The position numbers were made by a program, and so were the translations under genes. Of a stretch of 64,000 bases of DNA, positions 47,895 to 59,165 are shown piece after piece. This DNA comes from Rhizobium sp. CCGE 510 (lineage in GTDB: Bacteria; Pseudomonadota; Alphaproteobacteria; Rhizobiales; Rhizobiaceae), in NCBI RefSeq assembly GCF_000292525.1, contig NZ_AEYF01000006.1, positions 29,550-93,549 of the forward strand. Direction: 5' to 3'. Numbering within the stretch: the stretch's first letter is position 1; each line of letters begins with the position of its first letter. The notes beneath the pieces are model-generated. The model had not been told where the DNA came from, did not search any database, and worked only from the letters and a program-made list of their open reading frames with translations.

Positions 47895-49268
47895 TCAGTT
47901 GATGATCGGCAGCAGCTTGTTGATCGAGTCCTTCGCGTCGCCGAAATACATCCGGGTGTTCTCTTTGTAGAACAGCGGGTTCTCGATGCCGGAATAACCG
48001 GTGCCTTGGCCGCGCTTGGAAACAAAGACCTGCTTGGCCTTCCAAACCTCCAGGACCGGCATGCCTGATATCGGCGAATTCGGATCTTCCTGGGCGGCGG
48101 GATTGACGATGTCGTTGGACCCGATGACGATGACGACGTCGGTATTCGAAAAGTCGTGGTTGATTTCGTCCATTTCCAGGACGATATCGTAGGGCACCTT
48201 TGCCTCGGCCAGAAGCACGTTCATGTGACCGGGCAGGCGGCCGGCAACGGGATGAATGGCGAAGCGCACGTCCTTGCCGGTTGCACGCAGCTTGCGGGTA
48301 AGCTCGGAGACGGCACTCTGTGCCTGTGCAACCGCCATGCCGTAACCCGGCACGATAATGACCGAGTCCGCATCGTTGAGGGCCGCGGCAGCGCCTTCGG
48401 CGTCAATCGCGACCTGTTCGCCCTCGACGGCCATCGCCGGGCCCGACACATTGCCGAAACCGCCGAGGATCACGGACAGGAACTGCCGGTTCATTGCCTT
48501 GCACATGATATAGGAGAGGATTGCGCCGGAGGAGCCGACCAACGCGCCGGTAACGATCAGAAGGTCGTTTCCAAGCAGGAAGCCGGTCGCTGCAGCCGCC
48601 CATCCAGAATAGGAGTTGAGCATGGAAACGACGACCGGCATGTCGGCCCCGCCGATCGCCATGACGAGATGGGCGCCGATGACGAAGGCGATCAGCGTCA
48701 TCAGATAGAGCGTCCATGAGCCCGCGCCGTTCATATAGAGCAGCATGAGGACGAAGCAGGTGGCGACCGTCGCGATGTTGAAGGCATGGCGGCCGGGCAG
48801 GATCAGCGCCTTACCGCCGATACGGCCTGAGAGTTTGCAATAGGCGATAATCGAACCGGTGAAGGTCACAGCTCCGATGAAGACCCCGAGGAAGATTTCC
48901 ACTTCGTGGATGATCTGCTCGGCATGCGCAGTGAATTCATGCGCCGTCATATCGGAATTGAGGCCGATCAAGACGGCGGCGAGGCCGACGAAGGAGTGAA
49001 GGGCCGCCACGAGTTGCGGCATGCCGGTCATTTCCACGCGTCGCGCCATGACCGTCCCGACGACAGCGCCGATCACAAGCATGACGATGAGCAGCGCCGA
49101 AAGTCCGACACCCGGCCCGAAGATCGTCGCAATGACAGCGATCGCCATGCCGACGATGCCGTACCACACAGCGCGCTTCGCGTTTTCCTGGCCGGAAAGA
49201 CCGCCGAGCGCGAGGATAAAGAGAACCGAGGCTGCGATATAGGCCGCGGTCTGGATACCGATAGACAT
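47895..49268 (-). CDS. pntB: NAD(P) transhydrogenase subunit beta
   Basis: This 457-residue inner-membrane protein makes up the beta subunit of proton-translocating transhydrogenase. About nine helices fill residues 1-260, and the NADP-binding domain follows ([20 protein letters not shown], then [20 protein letters not shown] and [15 protein letters not shown]). It uses the proton gradient to drive NADH + NADP+ to NADPH. ATG 49268 is preceded by GGGAG; a TTG two codons earlier is less likely. It follows pntA by 22 bp. Confidence 0.95.
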   Translation of the reverse strand: MSIGIQTAAYIAASVLFILALGGLSGQENAKRAVWYGIVGMAIAVIATIFGPGVGLSALLIVMLVIGAVVGTVMARRVEMTGMPQLVAALHSFVGLAAVLIGLNSDMTAHEFTAHAEQIIHEVEIFLGVFIGAVTFTGSIIAYCKLSGRIGGKALILPGRHAFNIATVATCFVLMLLYMNGAGSWTLYLMTLIAFVIGAHLVMAIGGADMPVVVSMLNSYSGWAAAATGFLLGNDLLIVTGALVGSSGAILSYIMCKAMNRQFLSVILGGFGNVSGPAMAVEGEQVAIDAEGAAAALNDADSVIIVPGYGMAVAQAQSAVSELTRKLRATGKDVRFAIHPVAGRLPGHMNVLLAEAKVPYDIVLEMDEINHDFSNTDVVIVIGSNDIVNPAAQEDPNSPISGMPVLEVWKAKQVFVSKRGQGTGYSGIENPLFYKENTRMYFGDAKDSINKLLPIIN

Positions 49269-49290
49269 TGTCAATTCTCCCTCGACGCGG

Positions 49291-50865
49291 TCAGGACTTC
49301 TGGAACATATTCAGCATGCGGCGTGTCACCATGAAGCCGCCGACGATGTTGATCGTTGCGATCGCCACGGAAATGGCGGCAAGCGCCGTCACCAGCCAAC
49401 CGCCCGCGGTGATCTGCATGACCGCTCCAATGATAATGATGCCGGAGATGGCGTTGGTGACGGCCATGAGCGGCGTATGCAGTGAGTGCGAAACGCCCCA
49501 GATCACTTGGAAGCCAACGAAGCAGGCGAGTGCGAAGACGATGAAATGGCCCATGAACACCGGCGGTGCGAAGGCGCCGATGAGGAGCATCAGCAGACCG
49601 CCAACGACGAGAAGCCCGACCTGATTTCGTGTCGCAGATTTGAAGCCGGCGGCCTCAGCGGCCTTCTTTTCTTCAGGCGTCGACTCCTTGGTCTTTTCCT
49701 TGGGTTTCTGGGCGGCAATCGCCTGGATCTTTGGCGGTGGTGGCGGATAGGTGATCTCGCCCTTCAAAGCGATCGTCGCACCACGAATTACGTCGTCCTC
49801 CATGTTGTGGACGATGACGCCATCCTTATTCGGGGTTAGGTCCGTCATCATGTGGCGGATGTTGGTCGAATAGAGCGTCGACGACTGTGCGGCCATTTGG
49901 CTTGGGAAGTCGGTGTAGCCGATGACGGTGACGCCGTTGTCGGATACGATTTTCTCGTCTGGGACGGTCAGGTCGCAATTGCCGCCGCGCTCGGCGGCAA
50001 GGTCGACGATCACCGAACCGGGCTTCATCGTGGCTACCATGTCGGCAAGCCAGAGCTTCGGCGCGTCGCGGCCGGGGATCAGCGCCGTCGTGATGACGAT
50101 GTCGATGTCAGTCGCGATTTCGCGGAACTTCTTCAGTTGTGCCGCGCGAAACTCGGGCGAGGAGGGTGCGGCATAGCCGCCCGTCGCAGCGCCGTCCTGC
50201 TGCTGTTCCTCGAAGTCGAGGAAGACGAATTGCGCGCCCATGGATTCGATCTGCTCGGCCACTTCCGGCCGCACGTCGAAAGCATAGGTGATGGCGCCGA
50301 GCGAAACGCTGGTGCCGACCGCCGCAAGTCCGGCGACGCCCGCGCCGATCACCAGGACCTTGGCCGGCGGGATCTTGCCGGCGGCGGTCACCTGGCCGGT
50401 GAAAAAGCGGCCGAAGTTACTGCCCGCCTCGATCACTGCGCGATAGCCGGCGATGTTGGCCATGGACGAGAGTGCGTCCATTTTTTGTGCGCGCGAGATG
50501 CGCGGCACCATATCCATGGCAATCACGTTGGCGCCGCTCGCTTTCGTTTGGTTCAGAAGTTCTTTGTTCTGCGCCGGATAGAAGAACGAGATCAGTGTCT
50601 TGCCGCCCGAGAGCCTAGCCACTTCGTTTGACTCCGGCGGACGTACCTTGGCGATCACGTCGGCGCTTGCAAAGAGTGTTTCGGCGTTGTCGACCACCGT
50701 CACCCCGGCGGCCCGGTACGCATCGTCAGAAAAGCCCGCGAGCTTGCCGGCGCCAGTTTCGATGGCACATTGATATCCGAGTTTCTGAAGTTGGATGGCG
50801 CTGTCAGGCGTCATTGCAACGCGCGCCTCTCCTCCCATCCTCTCTCGAGGCGACCCTATGAGCAC
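49291..50865 (-). CDS. pntA: NAD(P) transhydrogenase subunit alpha
   Basis: This protein of about 524 residues combines the NAD-binding domain ([38 protein letters not shown] near 180) and the alpha membrane segments at the C-terminus (about 425-515), so it is a single-chain alpha subunit. I place the start at GTG 50865, where VLIGSPRER matches the family's N-terminus and GGGAGGG lies just upstream; the frame extends to a GTG at 50892. It lies 109 bp after adhC on the same strand and may share its promoter. Confidence 0.92.
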   Translation of the reverse strand: MLIGSPRERMGGEARVAMTPDSAIQLQKLGYQCAIETGAGKLAGFSDDAYRAAGVTVVDNAETLFASADVIAKVRPPESNEVARLSGGKTLISFFYPAQNKELLNQTKASGANVIAMDMVPRISRAQKMDALSSMANIAGYRAVIEAGSNFGRFFTGQVTAAGKIPPAKVLVIGAGVAGLAAVGTSVSLGAITYAFDVRPEVAEQIESMGAQFVFLDFEEQQQDGAATGGYAAPSSPEFRAAQLKKFREIATDIDIVITTALIPGRDAPKLWLADMVATMKPGSVIVDLAAERGGNCDLTVPDEKIVSDNGVTVIGYTDFPSQMAAQSSTLYSTNIRHMMTDLTPNKDGVIVHNMEDDVIRGATIALKGEITYPPPPPKIQAIAAQKPKEKTKESTPEEKKAAEAAGFKSATRNQVGLLVVGGLLMLLIGAFAPPVFMGHFIVFALACFVGFQVIWGVSHSLHTPLMAVTNAISGIIIIGAVMQITAGGWLVTALAAISVAIATINIVGGFMVTRRMLNMFQKS

Positions 50866-50974
50866 GTATCCCTCCCTCATATTGAACGTCACTGATCCGA
50901 CGCGACGCCGGGTTTCGGTCTGGCCGAAGCCGAACCAATGAAAACCTTCGCCGCATTCTGTTTGGAAATTTGCG

Positions 50975-52102
<1,128 letters not shown>

Positions 52103-52302
52103 TTAGAATTTCCTTTCGATGAAAACCAAGTCTGTTTCAGACAGGGCAGCGATTAATGTCGACGTCGGAGGGAATGAAGTCGGGGCCACTTTCCAGACCG
52201 GTCGGGCGCCACCGTGAGATTGTAATCGTAAATCATGGGCCTCCCTCGGTCGGCGCGGCAAACCTCCTCAAACCTTCCGGCCGCACTGTATTCTTCGTTA
52301 AC

Positions 52303-52334
52303 ATACCGAAACGCATCTGCATACTAAAAAGTAT
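52303..52334. promoter_or_regulatory. Tandem operator site B
   Basis: ATACCGAAACGCAT (52303-52316) and ATACTAAAAAGTAT (52321-52334) follow each other with an 18-bp step. They match the ATAC-N6-GTAT consensus with one deviation in the first copy. The element is 200 bp upstream of adhC. Confidence 0.7.
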
Positions 52335-52408
52335 CTGATTGGGTTTGGCTGGTGATGTCTCCCCCTGCGCTTGCTACGCAGGCCGGGTTCATTTTCATCA
52401 AATTTTAA

Positions 52409-52440
52409 ATACGCCATGGTATTTGGAGATATTTCGGTAT
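52409..52440. promoter_or_regulatory. Tandem operator site C
   Basis: ATACGCCATGGTAT (52409-52422) is followed 18 bp later by AGATATTTCGGTAT (52427-52440). It ends 15 bp before the chemoreceptor start codon, so a bound repressor would block initiation. Confidence 0.75.
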
Positions 52441-52455
52441 CTGAAGGATATTTTT

Positions 52456-54657
52456 ATGCGTAAGATTATCAGCAGACTTCCGCTGCGAGCGGCGATTTAC
52501 GGAGCAATTATTCCGCCGCTGACGGCGATGGCCCTGCTGGGCGGCGTCAAGGTGTGGGAGTCTTACCAGGGGTACCGGAATGCCCAGACCGTCGGGTTGG
52601 TCCAGAGGTTCGCCAATGCGTCGGGCGAACTCGCCCAGTCGCTTCCGGCCGAGATGTTCGCAACACCCGATGGTATCGCTGCTGCACGGTTCCGCACGGA
52701 CTCAGCGTTTGCCGGAATTCTAGACGCATATGATGCGATGAAGGCGGTCGAGATGGTCGACCCGATTTTTGAGACCGACTTCCGTTTCGTCCAAGACAAC
52801 AAGGCGGGCTGGTACGCCTTTCGAGACCATGTCAAATCGAACCACGACCAACTGAACGACGCCTTGATGGCGGAAGGTATATCTCTCGTGCCGCTACCGA
52901 CAGCGGCGATCGATATCGTGCGCCGCGCGGGCAGCCACGCGACGGATGCCCATATCGCAGGACTGCTCCAAGGTTATTACGCGTTGATGCAGATCAACGA
53001 GGCCTCCACCATGGAAATGGCAAATGGCGCCGTCTATCTCTCGAATACCGAACTCTCGGCACAGCAGAAGACGTTGGTCGTCAACTCCAAAGTCAACTTC
53101 GCAAACTTCCAAAACACTTTGATGGAGCAACTGCCGACCCAGATCACCGGCACCTATCGCGACTTCCTGGAATCGGACGATCAAAGGTTCATAGCCGGCG
53201 TCAGAACGGGGCTTTATGGTTTGGGCGCATCGGGGCACGTTGATACCAAGGGGCTCGAGCGGTGGAACTCAGCGACCTTCAAACGGCTGTTGATTTTAGG
53301 CAAGGCTTTCTCCGACACGCGCGCCTTTCTTGAGGAGGCTTCGCTCCACGACGTTGCTACCGCACGCTTCAATCTCCTTATGTTCAGCATTACCACGGTA
53401 GGATTGTTCGTGCTGATCGCCGCCGCCTCGGTGGCGCTCTCTGCCAATGTCGCGAGCTCTCTGAAACGCATCATCGAGCGCATGACCCGGCTGGCCGAAG
53501 GGAATGTCGATGCAGCCGTTCCCGGCATGGACCGTACCGACGAAATTGGCGAGATGGCACACGCCGTCGAGCACTTCCGGCAGAACGCGATCGAGCGACA
53601 GAACCTTGAGTGCGAGGCGGAAGCAATGCGGTCAAGGACGGAAGCGGAACGCTCCGAGCTACAGGCCCGGGCCGAACGCGAAGCGACGGAGAAGCTTGTG
53701 ACGGCCACCCGTGGCCTTGCCGGAGCGATGCAGGCGCTGGCGAGGGGAGACCTGTGCTGCGAGGTCGACGATCGGTTCTCAGAAGAGTTCGAAGGGCTGC
53801 GGCAGGACTTCAACACCTCGGTGGTGCAACTGCGCGATGCGCTTGCCGGGGTTGGGCGTCTAGCCGCAGCCGTCGACCAGGAGAGCACCGAATTTTCATC
53901 GGGTTCGGCAGACCTTTCGCACCGTACAAGCGAGCAGGCAGCCGCGCTCGAGGAGACGGCCGCCGCACTTCATGAAATTACCAGCAACGTCGGCGCGACG
54001 ACGCAGCGAACAGGACTTGCACGAGATGCCGTCCGCGACGCAAGCAAGCGCGCCGAGGGTGCGGCATCCGTCGTTCGCAACGCGATCAAAGCCATGCAAA
54101 GGATCGAGGAGTCCTCCGGCCGGATCAACCAGATCATTGGCGTGATCGACGAGATCGCCTTTCAGACCAATCTTCTCGCGTTGAACGCCGGCGTGGAGGC
54201 GGCACGGGCAGGCGATGCAGGCAGAGGCTTTGCAGTGGTGGCCCAGGAGGTCCGCGAACTCGCTCAGCGTTCAGCGAAAGCGGCGAAAGAAATCAAGGGG
54301 CTGATCAACAACTCAGCAGCCGCCGTCGGTGACGGAGTGGCACTGGTGAGCGAAACCGGCGTGGGGCTGAGCGAAATCGAGGGTCTCGTCAGGGAGATCA
54401 GCGGTCATATGGACGCGATCGCCGGCGCAGCGGAGGAGCAGTCCGTCGGACTGGCGCAGATCAATTCCACGGTAGCGCAATTCGACAAGGCGACGCAGAA
54501 GAATGGCGCGATGGTCGAAGATATGGCAGCCGGCGGGGCGCGTCTCGCCGATAGCAGCGCAGAACTTCGGTCGATGCTCTCCCGCTTCCGCCTTGGTGCG
54601 ACGGCGGATGCAGCGTCCGGGTCGATCACCAGATACGGTCGGCGTAGTGCAGCCTGA
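52456..54657 (+). CDS. Methyl-accepting chemotaxis protein
   Basis: This 733-residue receptor has a first membrane helix at about 14-33, a periplasmic region of roughly 270 residues that resembles NIT-type sensor domains, a second helix near 310-332 ([20 protein letters not shown]), and HAMP regions at about 335-390 and 430-480. The signalling domain follows, with the hairpin tip [20 protein letters not shown]. No C-terminal methylation-enzyme tether is visible. I chose ATG 52456 ([13 protein letters not shown]). Because it carries the island's operator just upstream, I infer that it senses the substrate or a product of the pathway. Confidence 0.9.
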   Translation: MRKIISRLPLRAAIYGAIIPPLTAMALLGGVKVWESYQGYRNAQTVGLVQRFANASGELAQSLPAEMFATPDGIAAARFRTDSAFAGILDAYDAMKAVEMVDPIFETDFRFVQDNKAGWYAFRDHVKSNHDQLNDALMAEGISLVPLPTAAIDIVRRAGSHATDAHIAGLLQGYYALMQINEASTMEMANGAVYLSNTELSAQQKTLVVNSKVNFANFQNTLMEQLPTQITGTYRDFLESDDQRFIAGVRTGLYGLGASGHVDTKGLERWNSATFKRLLILGKAFSDTRAFLEEASLHDVATARFNLLMFSITTVGLFVLIAAASVALSANVASSLKRIIERMTRLAEGNVDAAVPGMDRTDEIGEMAHAVEHFRQNAIERQNLECEAEAMRSRTEAERSELQARAEREATEKLVTATRGLAGAMQALARGDLCCEVDDRFSEEFEGLRQDFNTSVVQLRDALAGVGRLAAAVDQESTEFSSGSADLSHRTSEQAAALEETAAALHEITSNVGATTQRTGLARDAVRDASKRAEGAASVVRNAIKAMQRIEESSGRINQIIGVIDEIAFQTNLLALNAGVEAARAGDAGRGFAVVAQEVRELAQRSAKAAKEIKGLINNSAAAVGDGVALVSETGVGLSEIEGLVREISGHMDAIAGAAEEQSVGLAQINSTVAQFDKATQKNGAMVEDMAAGGARLADSSAELRSMLSRFRLGATADAASGSITRYGRRSAA

Positions 54658-54674
54658 TGTACCTCACAGAAAAA

Positions 54675-54702
54675 GGCGCCGTCGCGATAACGCGACGGCG
54701 CC
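54675..54702. terminator. Bidirectional terminator between chemoreceptor and yceI
   Basis: GGCGCCGTCGCG and CGCGACGGCGCC form a perfect 12-bp stem with an ATAA loop. An A-run precedes it and CCTTTCTT follows, so it can end transcription from both convergent genes. Confidence 0.85.
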
Positions 54703-54725
54703 CCTTTCTTGATGCGACCTGACGG

Positions 54726-55310
54726 TTATCCCTGGTGTTCGCGGCCTTCCACTTGGATCACGAGATCGACCTCATCGCCGATCATGCCGAGCGCGGCCTT
54801 CATACCGAAATCACTGCGCTTGACTTTGGTCGTGGCGCTGAAACCGACAACGTGGCTCTTATCCCAGGGGTTCTGCCCTTCCTTGTTGAACGTGACGTCC
54901 AAGGTCGTGGGTTTCGTCACTCCCGCTATCGTCAGGTCTCCGACGATCTGTCCGGTGTTATCGGTCGTCTTTTTGAACTCCTTGCCGACGAAGGTGATTT
55001 CCGGAAACTCCGTGGCATTGAACCAGTCGGCGCCCTGGATGTCGCCGTCACGCTGCTTGTTGTTCGTCGAAATCGAGGCGACGGTGACTTTGACATCAAG
55101 GTTGCTGGCGTCCGGCTTGGAAGCGTCGAATTCGAACGCGCCGGAGAACTCTTGTGCGACACCGATGACCTTCGAAAAACCAAGATGGTCGATGTAGAAC
55201 GCAACGCCCGAATGGACCGGATCGATGTCGAATTTCGCGGCCGAGGCGGGCGACATCGTGCCGGCGAGTGCCGTCATCGAAAGTAGCAAGGCTGCAAGTC
55301 GGTATTTCAT
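54726..55310 (-). CDS. YceI-family periplasmic protein
   Basis: This protein of about 194 residues has a signal peptide (KYRLAALLLSMTALAGTMSP, cut after ASA) and the YceI lipocalin-like barrel: FDIDPVHSGVAFYIDHLGFS, ADWFNATEFPEITFVGKEF and VVGFSATTKVKRSDFGMKA. YceI proteins bind isoprenoid or other lipophilic molecules; the ligand here is unknown. I prefer the ATG at 55310, 9 bp after AGGAGG; ATG 55316 is too close to it. It is co-directional with the membrane-protein gene upstream. A decayed second copy lies at 61553-61867. Confidence 0.9.
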   Translation of the reverse strand: MKYRLAALLLSMTALAGTMSPASAAKFDIDPVHSGVAFYIDHLGFSKVIGVAQEFSGAFEFDASKPDASNLDVKVTVASISTNNKQRDGDIQGADWFNATEFPEITFVGKEFKKTTDNTGQIVGDLTIAGVTKPTTLDVTFNKEGQNPWDKSHVVGFSATTKVKRSDFGMKAALGMIGDEVDLVIQVEGREHQG

Positions 55311-55329
55311 TTTCATTCTCCTCCTCATG

Positions 55330-56184
55330 TTAAACTGGAAAGCTCGATCCGTAATCGACGAATGCGACGGCAAACGCCGCAGCAGCCGGCAGTGCAGCCA
55401 AGGCGATATGGACGAAAAGGCGCGGAAACGGCCGAGAAAGGCCGATCTTCAGGCAGATGCGCTCCGATAGCGCCGGCAGCACGACGCAGAGAGCGAGCAC
55501 CGCAATTGCGATCAGGTCGGCTTTGCGCGTGATCAGCACAACGGTATCGGCGATGGCGATCAGGCCGCCGAGGGCGCCGATTGAGGAGGCGCCTCCAAAA
55601 CGGAACACCGGCTTTACGGCGTGAACGACCAGGATTCCGAAGCATCCGCCCGCAAACATCAGACAGAGCTGAAACGAAGAAGACGAGGCGCCGAGAAGGG
55701 CGATCGGCGCGAAGCCGAGAGCAAGCACGGCAACGACTCCGCCTCGCTTCACGTCGTCCTCTGCACCCGGTGCCCCGCGCGAGAAGACCAGCCACATGAT
55801 CGCCATTCCGGCGACTGCCGCGATCGCCACTTCCCAGGACGCTGTCCCCAATCGAGGCGAACCGATATAGAACGCGGCCGCGACCGGCTGCAGCAGCGCG
55901 AGAAGGCGCGCCGCGCGTGGGGCCGCTATCTCGGCGGCGAGGCCGATCGCCATTCCGATGACGATCACGTAGAACACCTTATTGACGGCACCGACGGGCG
56001 GAAATGTCGGTACTTTGTTGTAGGTGAGCCAATAGGCTGCCAGCAATGCTGCGGGCATCAGGAGGTCGGTCAGCCGGGTCAGGCCGCGCCAACGCATCAG
56101 GCCCGACACAAGAAAGCCGACAAGCGCCATGGCGAGCAGGGACGCGACCAGCGCCTCCTGAGGGGAGTTACCAAATCCAAGCAT
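55330..56184 (-). CDS. Multi-pass membrane protein of unknown function
   Basis: This protein of about 284 residues is almost entirely hydrophobic, with eight or nine likely helices (for example ALVASLLAMALVGFLVSGLM and VFYVIVIGMAIGLAAEIAAP). I do not recognise a named family. The ATG at 56184 (MLGFGNSPQ) is my start; a TTG at 56205 is also in frame. The yceI start lies 20 bp after its stop, so the two should be co-expressed and may handle the same lipophilic compound. Site D, 169 bp upstream, puts it in the proposed regulon. Confidence 0.75.
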   Translation of the reverse strand: MLGFGNSPQEALVASLLAMALVGFLVSGLMRWRGLTRLTDLLMPAALLAAYWLTYNKVPTFPPVGAVNKVFYVIVIGMAIGLAAEIAAPRAARLLALLQPVAAAFYIGSPRLGTASWEVAIAAVAGMAIMWLVFSRGAPGAEDDVKRGGVVAVLALGFAPIALLGASSSSFQLCLMFAGGCFGILVVHAVKPVFRFGGASSIGALGGLIAIADTVVLITRKADLIAIAVLALCVVLPALSERICLKIGLSRPFPRLFVHIALAALPAAAAFAVAFVDYGSSFPV

Positions 56185-56553
56185 GTGGTGATTCCGAATT
56201 GCCAATCCACGCCGTGCCGCTGACGCGCACGACCAGGCGGTGTTTCAACCTGCGGCTCTTGCGCTTCGACAGGTTGTCACGATGATGACGTTGTTCATGA
56301 TCCCCCCGTAACCCGCATGCTCCTCAACAGCGGTCGCCGTTCCCGGCCTAAATACCATTCGGTTTTCACATACCAAATAGTTTCTGGATGAACGCTAGTC
56401 TTTGAGTTTCACGATGTCAAGCCGATTTGCGCGGAAAGATTTGCTTTCCCGCGCTTGGTAAGTCCTTTCGACATTCGCCGAGCTAACGCTCATGCTCAGA
56501 GCGCGCCCGGCCGCGGCGCGCACTTCACATGATCAGATGGTGGATGATTTTGG
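56185..56553. other. Intergenic region between membrane-protein gene and TetR gene
   Basis: About 370 bp without a supported gene. It holds operator site D and the promoter for the leftward membrane-protein/yceI pair. The AT-rich stretch 56340-56400 stands out from its surroundings. Confidence 0.6.
56353..56384. promoter_or_regulatory. Tandem operator site D
   Basis: ATACCATTCGGTTT (56353-56366) and ATACCAAATAGTTT (56371-56384) have the 18-bp step. In both copies the right half-site is GTTT rather than GTAT. Confidence 0.65.
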
Positions 56554-57171
56554 TTATGCTGTAGCCGCTTTGGCGGGCGTCGACGCGCGCGAGGATCGGT
56601 ACATTTCCCGCAGCACGACCCGCACCATGTCCCCAGGTGCGCCGTCCTTGAGGAAGCTCGAAATACCGCCATAAGTCAGCTCGAGCACGATACCGCCGAT
56701 GTAGAATGGGCTCGCTGGCGGCTGCAGAACAAGATTCAGCTTGTCGATAAGAATCTTGCCGACGCCTTCCCACTGATCCCGGAACAGTTTTACATGCCGG
56801 TCTCCAAGGGTGTGGTCATGCTGGGCCATTCGAAGAAGCTCTATAGCCAGCATGCCCCAGCGGCGATCGTCGCCGCGGTCGTTCGCCCATGCCGCCAAGA
56901 CATCGATCAGTCCCATGGGGTTATCGTGTTTTCCGAGAAGCTCGGTCAACTGAACGACGTCGCCACCCGCGTTGCCAGCAAGGAGCTGCAGGAAAATATC
57001 TTCCTTGTTAGCAAAATTCGAATAAAAGGCGCCCTTCGAGTAGCCCGCCTCTTCCGCAATCCGTTCGATGGACGCCCCGGCATAGCCGTAGCGTGCCATG
57101 ACTTCGTAAGCGGACGCCAAAAGCTTTTCCTTTGTGCGAGCCTGACTTTGCTCACGTGTCAGTCGTGCCAT
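56554..57171 (-). CDS. TetR-family regulator, candidate controller of the island
   Basis: This 205-residue protein has a TetR/AcrR helix-turn-helix at about 12-58 (EKLLASAYEVMARYGYAGAS, then IAEEAGYSKGAFYSNFANKE), followed by a helical ligand domain. I use ATG 57171; a TTG two codons upstream is in frame. It lies between operator sites D and E and has no ATAC-N6-GTAT site directly at its own start. Of the two TetR genes in the island it is the better candidate for binding the shared operator. The ligand would be a substrate or intermediate. Confidence 0.85.
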   Translation of the reverse strand: MARLTREQSQARTKEKLLASAYEVMARYGYAGASIERIAEEAGYSKGAFYSNFANKEDIFLQLLAGNAGGDVVQLTELLGKHDNPMGLIDVLAAWANDRGDDRRWGMLAIELLRMAQHDHTLGDRHVKLFRDQWEGVGKILIDKLNLVLQPPASPFYIGGIVLELTYGGISSFLKDGAPGDMVRVVLREMYRSSRASTPAKAATA

Positions 57172-57227
57172 TCGCAAATCCGTTCCGTGCGTATCCAGAC
57201 ACCGAGGCGTACCTCAAAACGAGGTGG

Positions 57228-57578
57228 TCACACAAGAGCCGTCAGCAAACAAACGAGTGCCCAGAATATTGGATATTCGGGACCCATCTTCTGCCAGCGC
57301 CAGTTCATGCCGTTTATCTTCACAACCGCGTAGCCCGCACCCAGCAATACCGCTGCTCCGAAAAAGGCAGCAACCCGCGGGTATATCGAGAAAATCAGAC
57401 CCACCGTCGCGCAGGCCTCCGCAACGATGGCGACCCCAATGAACAGCTTGCCGGGCTTGAGGCCCGCCGCCTCGAACGTTCCTCCGGCTCTCTGGTAGTG
57501 CAGTGTCTTGCCGATGAGATGGGGAATAAACCAGACGCCGCAGAGAATGCGGAGCCAGTCAATTAACGCAAAGTCCAT
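57228..57578 (-). CDS. DoxX-family membrane protein
   Basis: This 116-residue protein has four hydrophobic segments and the DoxX pattern (IPHLIGKTLHYQRAGGTFEA near 18-37, then ATVGLIFSIYPRVAAFFGAA). DoxX-type proteins occur near oxidative and thiosulfate or aromatic functions; the exact role here is unknown. AAGGAGGAGA precedes ATG 57578. It diverges from the MDR dehydrogenase gene, with operator site E between. Confidence 0.85.
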   Translation of the reverse strand: MDFALIDWLRILCGVWFIPHLIGKTLHYQRAGGTFEAAGLKPGKLFIGVAIVAEACATVGLIFSIYPRVAAFFGAAVLLGAGYAVVKINGMNWRWQKMGPEYPIFWALVCLLTALV

Positions 57579-57620
57579 GTCTCCTCCTTGACGCGATCCC
57601 GGGCGCGTCCGCAGGGATAG

Positions 57621-57678
57621 TTGACAATCCCCGCTTGCTTTTTCAGATACTAAACGGTATTCACAATCTAATTAGGAT
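57621..57678. promoter_or_regulatory. Tandem operator site E with promoter
   Basis: ATACTAAACGGTAT (57647-57660) is followed 18 bp later by a weak copy, AATCTAATTAGGAT (57665-57678). TTGACA at 57621-57626 is a good -35 for the dehydrogenase gene, with the -10 near GATACT inside the operator. Confidence 0.7.
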
Positions 57679-57713
57679 GTCAATACGATGCGATCTCTGA
57701 GTTTGGGAGGGTA

Positions 57714-58826
57714 ATGCTTATGGAAATGATGCGTGCTGCACGCCTGCATGCCGTTGGTCAGCCAATGAGGATTGACGAGGTCGAGCGGCCGAAGGCAAGC
57801 GGAAGCGACATCGTCGTCCGCGTGAAAGCCTGCGGAATGGTCCCAAATTTGGCGAACGTTCTAGCCAACTGGGAAACCTGGTACCCGCAGATGCCACTTC
57901 CGCCGCGTCCGGCAATCCATGGCCTCGATCCAAGTGGGATCGTCCACGAAGTCGGCCCCCAGGTCGTCAACCTCAAGCCGGGCGACCGGGTATATGTGAA
58001 CCCCGGTCGGTTCTGTGGTGCTTGCCACCATTGTTCGTCGGGTAAACCCCAGGCTTGTGAACATTGGACCCTCGGCGGCTACTTCGGCTACAATCAGAAA
58101 AGCCTGGAGATGTTCGCGCGCTATCCTTACGGCGGCTTTGGCGAATTCATGCTTGCCCCGCAAGCGCAGGTCATCAAGATTCCCGATAACATGAGTTTTA
58201 TCCAAGGCTCCCGCCTTGGATATCTCGGCACCTCCTACGCCGCGCTCAAGAAATGCGGGCCGCTGATGGGCAAGACTCTGATCATCAACGGCGCGACCGG
58301 CACGCTGGGGCTCGGGGCCACGCTGTTTGCGCTGGCGATGGGCGTCGCAAAAATCTACGCCGTCGCCCGGGGCGAGACGCTCCTTGAGCGGCTGAAGACG
58401 ATCGCTCCCGACCGGATCGTCACCTTCTCGAACGTCACGGGATCGTCGGGAAGCTTCGTCAAAGAGCAGACCAATGGCAGCGGCGCCGACCTGATGCTCG
58501 ATACGCTCGGCGCCAAGGCCCCCCTCGATTCCATGTTGGACGCAATGGGTGGCGTTAAACGGGGCGGGCGCATCGTCAACATCGGCGGCACGTCCGGAGC
58601 TTTGCCCGTCGACGTCAAATGGTGGATGGACGAGCAGATGGAACTGATCGGCTCCGTCTGGTTCACCGCCGCCGAGGGCATGGAAATCGCCGCCATGGTC
58701 GAGGCTGGTATCATCGACATGTCGGTCATGTCTGCGATGGTGTGGCCGTTGGAGAAGATCAACGATGCGATCTCCGGCGTCGGCAAGGACGAGGGCGGGT
58801 TCACCTACTACGCCGTCGAACTGTAA
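57714..58826 (+). CDS. MDR alcohol dehydrogenase lacking catalytic-zinc ligands
   Basis: This 370-residue protein is of the medium-chain dehydrogenase/reductase type. The four structural-zinc Cys are at 101, 104, 107 and 115 (FCGACHHCSSGKPQACEHW), and the nucleotide motif GATGTLGLGATLFA lies near 197. At the catalytic-zinc sites Val43 replaces Cys (VKACGMVPN) and Leu71-Asp72 replace His-Glu (AIHGLDPSG). It may reduce enones or aldehydes in a zinc-free way. GGGAGGG precedes two ATGs, at 57714 and 57720; the second has better spacing. Confidence 0.85.
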   Translation: MLMEMMRAARLHAVGQPMRIDEVERPKASGSDIVVRVKACGMVPNLANVLANWETWYPQMPLPPRPAIHGLDPSGIVHEVGPQVVNLKPGDRVYVNPGRFCGACHHCSSGKPQACEHWTLGGYFGYNQKSLEMFARYPYGGFGEFMLAPQAQVIKIPDNMSFIQGSRLGYLGTSYAALKKCGPLMGKTLIINGATGTLGLGATLFALAMGVAKIYAVARGETLLERLKTIAPDRIVTFSNVTGSSGSFVKEQTNGSGADLMLDTLGAKAPLDSMLDAMGGVKRGGRIVNIGGTSGALPVDVKWWMDEQMELIGSVWFTAAEGMEIAAMVEAGIIDMSVMSAMVWPLEKINDAISGVGKDEGGFTYYAVEL

Positions 58827-58837
58827 ACGAAGCACCG

Positions 58838-59113
58838 ATGGCTCACACGTACCGGGTCACGGTCGAGCGGCTGGAGGGCGGCGTCCCTTCGGCTGCCGAC
58901 GAAGCTCTCGTTTTCCAAACCACCAATCACGACGACCTGTTCAAGATTCTCTCGGCAGTGCGCCAAAAGCAACTGCTGGCTGAAGATGAGACGGCAGAGT
59001 TCACGATAGGATTGAAGCTGTTTGCAGAGGTTCTCATGCGGCACCGGGCGGACCCGCCTTTCAAGGAACTGTTCCCGCATATTGGTAGCTTCATGAAGTC
59101 CCTGAAACGCTGA
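58838..59113 (+). CDS. DUF3861-family protein
   Basis: This 91-residue protein matches DUF3861: HTYRVTVERLEGGVPSAADE at the start, NHDDLFKILSAVRQKQLL, then LGLKLFAEV-like IGLKLFAEVLMRHR and SFMKSLKR at the end. Function unknown. It starts 11 bp after the dehydrogenase stop and precedes fghA by 52 bp, so it is part of the dehydrogenase-fghA-gfa transcript. Confidence 0.82.
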   Translation: MAHTYRVTVERLEGGVPSAADEALVFQTTNHDDLFKILSAVRQKQLLAEDETAEFTIGLKLFAEVLMRHRADPPFKELFPHIGSFMKSLKR

Positions 59114-59165
59114 AAACCGCTTTCGTTCCGACCGCGGCGCATCCGCAAGTATCGAGGATCATGAC

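Larger units (their letters stand above)
52103..52455. other. Divergent control region adhC / chemoreceptor
   Basis: About 350 bp without a gene. It holds two complete tandem operators (sites B and C). The frame from 52339 that reads into the chemoreceptor gene has no ribosome site and crosses an operator, so I treat it as non-coding. Confidence 0.7.

Noticed and set aside
52339..52455. N-terminal extension of the chemoreceptor
   Set aside because: It would place operator site C inside the coding region and lacks a ribosome site.
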